43,537 nucleotides of DNA, taken from positions 1 to 43,537 of IMG/VR virus record IMGVR_UViG_3300032236_000648; one strand, given 5' to 3'. Under the pieces are notes generated by a model. The model made no database searches. It saw only the letters and a program-made list of their open reading frames with translations, and was not told the origin of the DNA. A program made the translations under genes and the position numbers. This stretch comes from a virus. Positions within the stretch are counted from its first letter, which is position 1. Each line of letters starts with the position of its first letter. Of this stretch, positions 9,588 to 19,100 are shown piece after piece.

Positions 9588-10216
9588 TGTTTAACAATCC
9601 TTATTTCATAGTCATCTGCTACTGCATCAGAACTAAAGTATAGTGCTGCCATATATGTGGGGATTCCGTCGCCAGAATTTGTCTGTGCATCTGGAGTAAC
9701 TTCAATTCTAATATTTTGTGGTGGCGCTAAATGCGTTACAGTTTCTGTTGTAATTGTACCATTTGTAGTTCCAATCGGCGTTGGAGTCCATCCATTATTT
9801 TCATAACCATCAGAATGAACGTCATATTCCTCTCCAATCATTTCATGGAAAGCAAAATCTTCACCTTGATCATTGCTGTACTCATCATCCCCATCAACTT
9901 CTGTATATTCTGAATATTCCATATCATCGTCGGCATTTTGTCCAGCATGTCTTACCGGATTATGAGCAGTTGGGTGGGCATGTGAATGATGACCATGATG
10001 ATGTTTTTTTGTTTTAGTATGATGATCATGCTTCTTATGATGAGTATGATGTTTTGCCTTTTTATGTTTTTTCTCAGATTTTCCCTCAAAAACTACATTG
10101 GGGTGAAGATGTCTGTATCTTGGGTTATTCCTTGGATCATCAATAGGCAGTACGATCCTTCGTTCGTTTTGAACAGCAGACCTACTTGCTGGTTGACCAC
10201 TTTTTGGGATTTCCAA
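9584..10216 (-). CDS. Histidine-rich virion-associated protein with partial FN3 domain
   Basis: A 210-residue protein read from a TTG at 10216, supported by a GGAG ribosome site about 5-6 bases upstream; no good ATG lies near. Residues 51-90 contain 17 histidines among many lysines, for example at 56-60, 63-66 and 72-81. An acidic stretch (about 95-135, DDDMEYSEYTEVDGDDEY) follows. Residues about 163-210 look like the first strands of a fibronectin type III domain (APPQNIRIEVTP and YEIRIVKQ) and then the protein ends. Histidine-rich segments commonly bind divalent metals such as iron, zinc or nickel; metal binding here is inferred. A promoter-like TATAAT lies just upstream. Function is unknown; the location suggests a baseplate or fibre component. 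Confidence 0.72.
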   Translation of the reverse strand: MEIPKSGQPASRSAVQNERRIVLPIDDPRNNPRYRHLHPNVVFEGKSEKKHKKAKHHTHHKKHDHHTKTKKHHHGHHSHAHPTAHNPVRHAGQNADDDMEYSEYTEVDGDDEYSNDQGEDFAFHEMIGEEYDVHSDGYENNGWTPTPIGTTNGTITTETVTHLAPPQNIRIEVTPDAQTNSGDGIPTYMAALYFSSDAVADDYEIRIVKQ

Positions 10217-10245
10217 ATTAACTCCAACAATACTTTATCTATAAC

Positions 10246-10274
10246 ATTATACCCTTAAAGGGTAAATACTTAAA
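10246..10274 (-). promoter_or_regulatory. Candidate promoter with palindromic spacer
   Basis: On the minus strand, TATAAT (10251-10246) lies 17 bases after TTTAAG (10274-10269), in the gap between the hub gene and the His-rich gene. The spacer is mostly a perfect palindrome with 7-base arms, TACCCTT-A-AAGGGTA (10250-10264), placed where a repressor or activator could bind. It is not followed by a T-run on the minus strand, so it does not look like a terminator. The -35 match is poor. Confidence 0.4.
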
Positions 10275-10275
10275 A

Positions 10276-13200
10276 TTATTGAGGCAACTGGAACATAGGC
10301 TTTAAGGTTAAAGATGTTTCCAACCCTGTTGAATATTTTTGATTAACAGATTCGACCAAGAAAATTTTATTAATGACACTATTTGAAGTATTTTCTGGGT
10401 TGTACCCGATTTTTTTAGCGGAATAAATCATCTGACAATAATCGCCAATTTGAATGAGGGGATTACCGAATATGGTAACATTAACATCAGCACTAAAAGA
10501 ATTAGTAAGAAATTCAAGTTTGTTCATAAGTTTTTCAGCATCATTTTGAGATTGAATCCATTGCGTATCTATAGAAATAGCATTTGCTATAGATGTTGGA
10601 TCAATAATTTTTTCAATAAGGATTTTATCACTAAACTTTGAATAATTTCCTTGTAAAGCCATAGGAGTAAATTTATTTCCATCTACTTGCTGATTTGCAT
10701 CAGCAAGGACAACAACTTGAGTATCAGTATTTACAACTGCAAATCTTGCTCGGAAAGGAGTTGCGTGTAAATCTGAATGAGAAATACTTTTGTTATCTGT
10801 TTTTGTTAATTCTGTTTTAGAATTGTCACCGGCACCATATCCGGTATAAACTAATTCTAGAGATTCTGGATAAACTGGAGTTGTCTCAAAGTCAGCAGAG
10901 TCATAGAAATTAACCCCCGTTAACCAGTTCCTTCCCCAGAAATAATAAGGCGGTTCAGCATCTGGTTCTTGATTTACTATTTTATTCAAGAAGTACGGAT
11001 GCTCCCAATGCCATTTTATCCTGTTTCCATCTATTTGCTTACCCCAATTATCAGGCCATTTAACTGCATACATTTCTGTAAGATGAACTTTTAATGGATG
11101 TTCAACATTTGCTTTTCCAGTACTTTTTGTTAAATTCTTTGCATAAAAACCAAAGGAGTCTGTTGGATTGACCCCCTGCTTTGAGCCTCTAGAGTTAATA
11201 AGAAATGGTCCATATTTATGACTATCAATAAATATTGTGAAATATTGATATCTCATTTTATTATTTGAATCAGTTTGCGAAGGATTCGCGTGATCTTTAT
11301 CTTTATGGAAAAGAATACTAAATCTATGTTCATGACCATCATAAATATTTTTTACCAACTTATGAGCAATTGGCTGCCATGCTGCAGAAGCATATTCTTT
11401 AAAAGTATATGGAGTATAAGTATCTCCAAGTGCCGCGTCATATGCAGGTTTTAAAAATGTTTTATTTTTATCATTCTGCAAACTAAACATAAACTTACCA
11501 TAATCAGTATTTATATAAATACCAACTTCTAATTTTGTATGTTCATGATTATTCCAATTTATTTTTGGATCTGCAAAATTATGAGAATTAAATGTAAAAG
11601 AATAATAGTTGAAAGATGATGCTGCAGTTGGGACCATATAATCACCATAATTGGTAGATTTTTGTGGAATCAAAACTACGGGGTTTGTTTTTGTAGTTTT
11701 TTGTTTTTTAAGGGTAAAGACTGCAACATTTTTATCAAATACTATGTTTGAGGTATGTGAACCAATTGTAGATATTGAAGAAGATGAGGTCACCAATCTT
11801 TTAAAGAAAGCACTAGAAGGACTTACATAGCCAGTAGGGATTCCCCCAATTGCATCATCATATAAATAATGATTTCTTATAGAAGTAAATCTATTACCTC
11901 TCGTAACACCATTAACCACTCCAGTAAAATCAAAAACTATTTGATTTATCCTATCATCTTGATTAGCAAATTCATTAACATATTCTACAAGTTCTTGACC
12001 ATCACTTATTTTAGCGGCAAAACCTTGAGAATAATATGGCGCTAACGGCTGAGAAGCCTTTGATTGATATGGAGTAAATTTATAAGAAAGACCTTTCCAA
12101 GAAATTAGTTCGCCCTGAAGGAACGCTGTTCCTTCAAAATCTCCTAGAGTGTATCGGGGAACTCTTGTCCCGCCCATTATTGTTAGCGATGGTTGAACAT
12201 GAAAATAATCTTGATTACTTGTTATGCTTCTATCCGTCCAACTTTTAATAACACCGCCAGTTGTAGCGTGCCAGACTCCAAAGGGCTGAACGTCTTGCTG
12301 CCCCATTAAATTTGAATTATTTTGTGCAGTAAACTGTTTAAATGGTGCTTGATACTGTATGGATATTTTCCCAATTTTTTTATTGGTAGAAGAATTATAA
12401 GAATCTTTAAAGATATTGGGGATATATCCAATTTGATATGCACCAGACCCAGTACCCTTTGTAATAGAAACGTTTACATCAGTAACAGCAAAATCTGGAT
12501 AGAAAGAGTCGTCAAAAAAATCATTAATTATTTTATCTAAATCTTTAAACCTCATCATTCCATACTCATCAAAATACGCACCTATTTGATGAGCAACAAA
12601 AAATGCTTTTACTGCATCCATCGCACTTTGAGTTTTTCGGTCTGTCCAAAAATGTGATGTTGATGTTGCTTTACCACTCATTATTTTCTTTAATCCATCA
12701 TAATCATAATCAGAAAAACCAGAGGCATCTAAAATATTTGTAATAGTATAAAACATATTTTCATGATGACCATAATAATCGGGCGGCTGTACACCCATAA
12801 GTTGTGTTTGTGCTGGGTCAAAAAGATTAACCGTAATATTATTTAAACCACTAATTGACCAGTTATCAGAAAACATTGTCGTAAGTGGAATGTATCCAGA
12901 AAAATCAGCAGCAGGAGAATACAAAGCCATTGTAAATTTAATATTTTGTCTCAACAAATTTGAGAATGTTGAATCATCTGAAAAAGTTTCAAAAATTGAA
13001 TGTGGGAATGTATTCTTATACACAGGAACGTTACTGATAACAATATCTCCAGTATTAGAGTTTGCATATCCCAGCGGGAATCCGGCTGCAAGATCCGCGC
13101 TATCTAACGTTTTATCAACAGTTATATCTTGAGTCAAATTACTAACATCAATTTCTAATCTTGGTGATATTTCAATCACATGTGCTCTCAAAATATGACT

Positions 13201-15099
13201 ATCACCAACAATATCAGAACTTTGAGATTGTAAATAGTTTATATTTAAAATAATTCCGCTGACTTGCTGAATAACGTTTTGCAATGCTCCAGAATCAGTT
13301 AATGTTGGAGGATATGTTCCATCAGTTGGTCTTACTGTTGTCCAAGATATTCCATTATAATAAAGATCCAAAAGTCCATTTTTATCCCAGTCTCCCAGAT
13401 TAAAAGCAATAGACGATGAACCAAAAGATCCTAATAGGGTCACTACCCCACTCGCAGCATTAAAATTAGAAAAAACATTTGAACCTTTTATAACAATTTT
13501 ATTTATTGACATGTAATTGTTATATTGTGCCCTAATAGATGTTGGTGCAACAGTTGAAGTTGAATTAAGTTGATCGCTTATGTAATACCGCATAGTATTA
13601 TTCATAGTTGTATCATACATTTGTTTAAACGGAAGAATATTTCCATAAAATCTGTCTGGGTTATAGCAAACAAAAGAAACAGGACGATCTGTAGTTATTG
13701 TGCTACTTATATAATTTGAATTAATTTTTTTATCAGAAGCATTAAGAAAAGGGTTTAACAATGTTTCCCCCGGCCTATGCGAAGAAAAAACAGACTCAAT
13801 GGGATAATTTTGTAAAGTATAAAAAGTCCATTCATTCATTTGATGCATTTCTGGACGATATATAACAACTTGTGGAGAAACATATGAAGCATCTACATCA
13901 ATATCTAATCTTACAGAATCAAACTGTTCATTAGAGCCGAACCAAACCTCAACTCTTCTATAATTAACCCCATCTACTTCAACCATTGATCTTGTTACTT
14001 GAGGTTCCGAATTATCTGTTTCAAATACTCTCACAAAGGTTTTTGTTGTTTCAAGAACGTTTGCTCCTTTACTTAAGTAAACTGTAGGCATTATTCTTAC
14101 TTTTGTAGAATGTATAGGAATAGCATCTAACAAACTAGGGGCAATGCTTGGGTTATCAACATAACTTTGCATAATAATAGTTGGATTACTAGAATACCTT
14201 GCCCTTGATCCTGCATCTGAAGTAGAATTATTAGAAATACCCGGATTATATGTTAGACTTGCTGTTATTAAATTTCCAGATATTGCTGTAATTACCCATG
14301 TTGATTGGTCATAAAGCACAGAGCGTCCAGCAGACCTTGAGGAATTAAACACAAATGTTTCTGAGAGATTTATATGTGCTGAATTATTTACAGTAAAAGA
14401 ACCACTAGTTCCAGAAATATTAACATTTTGAACACTTAACGTTCTCAATGGCATTGTTGTTACATATGGCATAAATGAGGAATCTGTACCTCTATAAATA
14501 TTGTATGCAGCAGATCGATATTTTACGGTATCCCAATTTAATATCAATTTAGTTGGGTTTGCTGCTGTGGCGAAAGAAAAAATATCAGAACCATTTAAAT
14601 CATTAGCAGATCTTCTGCCATTATGATCAACTGGAACTATTCTATAATAATAAGTATTTGTCGTCCCCGGACTTGAAGTACTTGCACTAATTGCTGTTGC
14701 AGGAATTGTGGCAAGATTATTGTATCTAGTTGCTTGATCTGCTTTTACATAAAAAACTATTTTATAATAAGATTTATTTGCTGGAGTTACAGTAATAACT
14801 GGAGAATTAAAAGTTGCTCTTGTTGAATTTGTATGAAGCAATAATCCAGAAGCCGTACTGTCTATATCTGAAACAAAGTCTAGACCGGAAGCACTTACAA
14901 CCGACCCACCATTAGTCACAGTCCATAAAGATGCTGTTCCCAAAGAGTTGGCTGCTGTCATAGGACCAGCAGAAGATGTTGAAACAACATAGGGTCTTTG
15001 AACAGAATTGTAATTCCACTCAATATAAACTTTAGGAGCAAGCCTGATTGAATTTAATCCGGCGAAAGCAGTTTCGGCATTTCCAGAAATTTGTAACAT
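10276..15099 (-). CDS. Baseplate hub / tail-associated protein (large minor tail protein)
   Basis: A 1,607-residue protein with ATG at 15099 in a TAATG overlap with the Dit-like gene and GGAG upstream. The N-terminal 120 residues look carbohydrate-binding-like (VTPANKSYYKIVFYVKAD). A fibronectin-like segment follows (about 150-215, PVDHNGRRSAND to YNIYRG). The central part (about 790-890, SAMDAVKAFFVAHQIGAYF then DEYGMMRFKD) resembles tail-hub folds of the gp27/Tal type. Residues about 1,150-1,330 form a concanavalin-like insertion (YFTIFIDSHKYG). The C-terminus, with GNPLIQIGDYCQMIY, KIFLVESVNQKYSTGLETSL and a final LKPMF, is the usual hub ending. It probably closes the tail tube and anchors fibres. 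The family-level role rests on position and these patterns. Confidence 0.8.
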   Translation of the reverse strand: MLQISGNAETAFAGLNSIRLAPKVYIEWNYNSVQRPYVVSTSSAGPMTAANSLGTASLWTVTNGGSVVSASGLDFVSDIDSTASGLLLHTNSTRATFNSPVITVTPANKSYYKIVFYVKADQATRYNNLATIPATAISASTSSPGTTNTYYYRIVPVDHNGRRSANDLNGSDIFSFATAANPTKLILNWDTVKYRSAAYNIYRGTDSSFMPYVTTMPLRTLSVQNVNISGTSGSFTVNNSAHINLSETFVFNSSRSAGRSVLYDQSTWVITAISGNLITASLTYNPGISNNSTSDAGSRARYSSNPTIIMQSYVDNPSIAPSLLDAIPIHSTKVRIMPTVYLSKGANVLETTKTFVRVFETDNSEPQVTRSMVEVDGVNYRRVEVWFGSNEQFDSVRLDIDVDASYVSPQVVIYRPEMHQMNEWTFYTLQNYPIESVFSSHRPGETLLNPFLNASDKKINSNYISSTITTDRPVSFVCYNPDRFYGNILPFKQMYDTTMNNTMRYYISDQLNSTSTVAPTSIRAQYNNYMSINKIVIKGSNVFSNFNAASGVVTLLGSFGSSSIAFNLGDWDKNGLLDLYYNGISWTTVRPTDGTYPPTLTDSGALQNVIQQVSGIILNINYLQSQSSDIVGDSHILRAHVIEISPRLEIDVSNLTQDITVDKTLDSADLAAGFPLGYANSNTGDIVISNVPVYKNTFPHSIFETFSDDSTFSNLLRQNIKFTMALYSPAADFSGYIPLTTMFSDNWSISGLNNITVNLFDPAQTQLMGVQPPDYYGHHENMFYTITNILDASGFSDYDYDGLKKIMSGKATSTSHFWTDRKTQSAMDAVKAFFVAHQIGAYFDEYGMMRFKDLDKIINDFFDDSFYPDFAVTDVNVSITKGTGSGAYQIGYIPNIFKDSYNSSTNKKIGKISIQYQAPFKQFTAQNNSNLMGQQDVQPFGVWHATTGGVIKSWTDRSITSNQDYFHVQPSLTIMGGTRVPRYTLGDFEGTAFLQGELISWKGLSYKFTPYQSKASQPLAPYYSQGFAAKISDGQELVEYVNEFANQDDRINQIVFDFTGVVNGVTRGNRFTSIRNHYLYDDAIGGIPTGYVSPSSAFFKRLVTSSSSISTIGSHTSNIVFDKNVAVFTLKKQKTTKTNPVVLIPQKSTNYGDYMVPTAASSFNYYSFTFNSHNFADPKINWNNHEHTKLEVGIYINTDYGKFMFSLQNDKNKTFLKPAYDAALGDTYTPYTFKEYASAAWQPIAHKLVKNIYDGHEHRFSILFHKDKDHANPSQTDSNNKMRYQYFTIFIDSHKYGPFLINSRGSKQGVNPTDSFGFYAKNLTKSTGKANVEHPLKVHLTEMYAVKWPDNWGKQIDGNRIKWHWEHPYFLNKIVNQEPDAEPPYYFWGRNWLTGVNFYDSADFETTPVYPESLELVYTGYGAGDNSKTELTKTDNKSISHSDLHATPFRARFAVVNTDTQVVVLADANQQVDGNKFTPMALQGNYSKFSDKILIEKIIDPTSIANAISIDTQWIQSQNDAEKLMNKLEFLTNSFSADVNVTIFGNPLIQIGDYCQMIYSAKKIGYNPENTSNSVINKIFLVESVNQKYSTGLETSLTLKPMFQLPQ

Positions 15100-16172
15100 T
15101 AAATCTCCGTAAATTCTATACTCATGTCAACATAATCTGTTAAAGCATACCTATGGGTTACATTATAGGTGAAATTAGTAATGAATGCTTTAATTGTATC
15201 TGAAGCAATGGCTGGACCCATAAGTCCCGGAGACAAAGTTGTTAGAGTTTTGCTTGATCCTGCGCCAGCAATTACAATTCCAGTCCCAGAATACCCATTA
15301 CTTGTCGTAGTTGAACCAAACGTTGAATTAGATGCAGTTACCAAGTTTGTTCCACTTTTTGATGTAACAACCCAAGTTCCATTAATATTGCTAACGTTAC
15401 CACTATAAGACTTTGTATTAATAATAGAAATGCTAGAACTTACTGTCAAGAAATCTGTATTATCAATATTAAGTGTCGCAGTTGAGCCACTTTGAACATA
15501 TGAATTTATATTAAAATCTGCAGAAGCATTTGTATTTGCACCAAAATTAAAATTTATGGTATTTGATGTAGTTGAAGCAATTTTCCAAGTACCATTATAA
15601 ATTTGATCAATACCGCTTACAAGTATGTACGGACTATTTGTTGTTGTTAAATTATGGGGGGTGTTCGTCGTTAGCGTTGCTACGGCACTACCATTTGAAA
15701 AAGTAGAAACAGAAGCACCAGTAACCGAAAAAGTGTATGACAATGATGAAGATATAGCATTAGTATATAAATATGTACTGTTAGTTGTTGCTGAAGGAGA
15801 AGTGTCTGGAAGAGTGTTTACAAACCTCCAGTTTTCTGCAGCATAGGTCATTCTTACCCATACTGGTTTATAAACATATTCTTCATAAAATGATTTAAGA
15901 AATGCTGCGCCCAAATTACCATCTGCTGTAAAAACTTTACCCCCGGCGGCAGGAACTGTTTGCCATGTCATTGCAATTCTTTTCTTATTTGCAGTAACAA
16001 ACTTACGCAATGTACCATCAGCCATTCGATTTGAATCTTCAATTGTTTCATAAGAAATTTCTAAAGGTTGACGATTATGTTCAGTAATGAGATAAGAAGT
16101 TGCATTACCACCCGGAACTTCCGGGTCATTTGTATATAACTGTAAAACTGGGGTAAAGTAACTATAAACCAT
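15099..16172 (-). CDS. Distal tail (Dit-like) protein with inserted adhesin-like repeats
   Basis: A 357-residue protein directly after the tape measure, the usual place of the distal tail protein that forms the hub ring. ATG at 16172 has AGGAGA upstream and overlaps the tape-measure stop as TAATG. Residues 1-120 and the last 35 (DTIKAFITNFTYNVTHRYAL then DYVDMSIEFTEI) look like two halves of one tail-tube-like fold. Between them, about residues 125-320 hold two copies of a small Ser/Thr/Asn-rich beta unit with a 'YNGTW-x-I/V' core (QIYNGTWKIAS and NINGTWVVTSK), like modules often inserted in phage tail proteins. The insertion probably protrudes from the baseplate and may contact the host surface. 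Dit assignment is from position and general pattern. Confidence 0.75.
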   Translation of the reverse strand: MVYSYFTPVLQLYTNDPEVPGGNATSYLITEHNRQPLEISYETIEDSNRMADGTLRKFVTANKKRIAMTWQTVPAAGGKVFTADGNLGAAFLKSFYEEYVYKPVWVRMTYAAENWRFVNTLPDTSPSATTNSTYLYTNAISSSLSYTFSVTGASVSTFSNGSAVATLTTNTPHNLTTTNSPYILVSGIDQIYNGTWKIASTTSNTINFNFGANTNASADFNINSYVQSGSTATLNIDNTDFLTVSSSISIINTKSYSGNVSNINGTWVVTSKSGTNLVTASNSTFGSTTTSNGYSGTGIVIAGAGSSKTLTTLSPGLMGPAIASDTIKAFITNFTYNVTHRYALTDYVDMSIEFTEI

Positions 16173-19100
16173 TAACCGATTCTCCTATTAGTGCTATTAG
16201 AACGCTCTTTCTGACGCATCTTATTCAAGACGGCATTCGCAATTTCATCTGGGGAAGAATTTGTTCCTGCTACGTTTACATTAATATTATACTCTACATG
16301 TGCTGGGGAAGATGTATCGTTTGCAGAATTAGCAGGCACACTAATAGAAGAACGAGAAATTGGTTTCACAAAAGTAGGATTGTAATCACCTGAATTGATT
16401 TTATCCATAAAATCAACACCATATTTATTTACCGCAGAAGCCTTGACAACATATTCTCCTGCTGAAATTAATGCAGCAATGGAGTCAGATCTAGGCCCGC
16501 CCGGACCCTTAACGGGACCACCATTAGCAAACGACATTTGCCAACCAACATTAATTGGACCATCAAACGTGTTTGATCCTACAACACCGGGATTAGAGGT
16601 TGAACTATAAACTCCAGAATAAGATCCGGGAGTGTCTGCTGGGAGTCCAGATCCGGGAATATTACCACCAACTGGCAACTTACCACCGGGAGTCCAATCA
16701 ATCCATCCATTATAATTCATTCCCCAACCACTGGCAAAAACATTCCAAGGAACAAAATCTGCACCGCCGCGACGTTTGTAGTCGTTTGTAACAGCGTAAG
16801 TTGTACCAGTCTTATCTTTACCAGCAATCCAAGTTGCGTGACCGGGATACTTATTGCCCCAGTATGCAATTGCTCCACCCGGAGGTGTTCCATTATGCTT
16901 ATATTTATCAGGAATAGCATTCCAAGCATCCCATGCTGATGGTGCCCATGCTGGGGCACCGGCAATTGTATGAGCAAGTTTCTGACAAAGACCCTGCCAC
17001 TCAAGGGCACCTCTAGTGTATGCGACTGCACGATTGTAAGCAGAAGTATATCCAACAGGCTCTGTTTGAGTATTACTATTTTTATCTATTTTGGGTTTTG
17101 GATCTGGCACCCTGCCTACACCAGCAAATCCTCCAGTTGCAAATCTTTGAGAATTAATTGAATCTAAAAGACCAGCACCATATTGCTTAACAGCACTTGC
17201 GCGAACAACATATTCTCCATCTGAAAGCATAGCGGGAATTGAATCAGATGTTGGTCCACCTGCGCCAGAAATATATCCACCAGTTGCACGATTTTGATCT
17301 CTTGTTACGCCCTGATTTGTTCCAGACCCCTGCACAAGAGCGTTCCCGTTTACAACAACCATGAGTGGTCCACCTTTAGAGGGTTCCCAACTAAGTTTGC
17401 CAGTAACAGGGTCAGCCTTAATTTTTCCCTGTGGAACTTGAAGATCTGTTATAAAACCATCAGCATTAATAATAAGTTTATTATTCTTAGTAAAATTTGC
17501 CCATTCTTTTGAAATAGCATCTTCTTGAGCATGAGCAGCACCTTGGGCACTTGCTGGAAGTTGAGCAATTAAAGCATCCAAAGCCTTCTTTTGAGCAGTA
17601 GCAGCAGCACCATTACCGCTCTCAAGCGCCGTCGTCCAAGCATTCGTAGCAGTTTGAATTTGATCAGCAAGTTTGGCATACTTTGTTTGAGTTGCACCAA
17701 GGCCATCAATTTGTTTCTGAAGCGCATCTTGACGTTTTTGAGCAGCATCCTGCATCGCTTGAGCCTGATCCTGCAACTTATTAATTTGATTCTGAGCAGA
17801 ATCAATCTTCTTTTGATCTTTAGCATCAGCAGCATCTTTAGCCTTTAATTCATTCTGCTTTTGTAATTCATCATTATAAGCACTTTGAGCAAGAGCCATA
17901 CCAAGAAGATCTCCCTTATCCCGCGCAGCAGTAATATCATTAGCAAGACCCATAAGAGTAAGATCTTGCTGTCTCGCCTGTTGCTTCTTATCAAAAAGTT
18001 TTTGACGAGCATCCATTTCTTTACGAATAGACTCTATGTACTTATTCTTAGCCTTAATCTCATCATTAATACCCTTAACTGCCGCTGCAGTAGCCTTCGC
18101 ATCTGCCTGCTGCTTTGCCTGCAACTGCTTAGCCGTTGCCATTGGAATATTTTGTACACCGCTAACCAATGCACCTGTATCTTTACCAATATTCCCCATC
18201 ATAGTTGCTTGTGCCTGAGCAGTACCGCTTAAGAAAGGATTCTGTGAAATCGCTGCTGCTGCTTGTTCAGCAGCATCCTTGCTATTAAAAGTAAGACCAG
18301 CATTTTGTAATGCAGCAATATCATTAAGTGCAACTAAATAATTTTTTGCAGCAACAGTATTATTATCAAATTGTGTAGCAAGTTGAGTAAATGGCGCACC
18401 CATATCGCTAGAAATTTGATCAACAACATCCTTAATATTGCCACCCGATTTCTCTACAGAAGAAACCATTGAATCAATAGATTGTTTAAATTCATCTGGA
18501 GACAGGCTACCTAACGCTTGCTTAATTGGTTCAACAAATTCTGCCTTAAAGTCTTGATTCGCTCCTACCCATTTCTGAATAGATTCTTGAACACCTGTCT
18601 GACTTTGAAGATCTGCAAGAGATCCATTAAGTTTAGTAAAACCTTTAACAACTTCATCAATTGATGAATTTACAGTAAGACCCGCAGCCTTAGCAGCAGC
18701 AATAAGAGTCTTATCACTACCACCAAAAATATCTTTACCAGACATATTTTTATCTGTAACAGTCTTAAGCATGTCATCTCGTTTTGTTACCAAATCATTA
18801 ATATTAAAATCATTACCGGCGGCACGAAGATTAAGAGTTTTAATCCAATCGACCGCCTTTGTCTCATCAACACCACCCGTTCCAAGGCCCATAGCCTGCC
18901 TAGAACCTTTGATATCAAATAGGCTGCCCCAACCACGTTGCTGAATATTATTCAACGCGCCTTGTGCCCATGCGCCCGATGTAAGCGAAGCAAGACCAAC
19001 CATCAAATCTGAAGTATTACCATCTAAAGACTCAGCACCATACTGTAATCTACGACCTTTAGCATCGGAAACCCTAGCATTTTCTGCCCCTTGCAAATTT

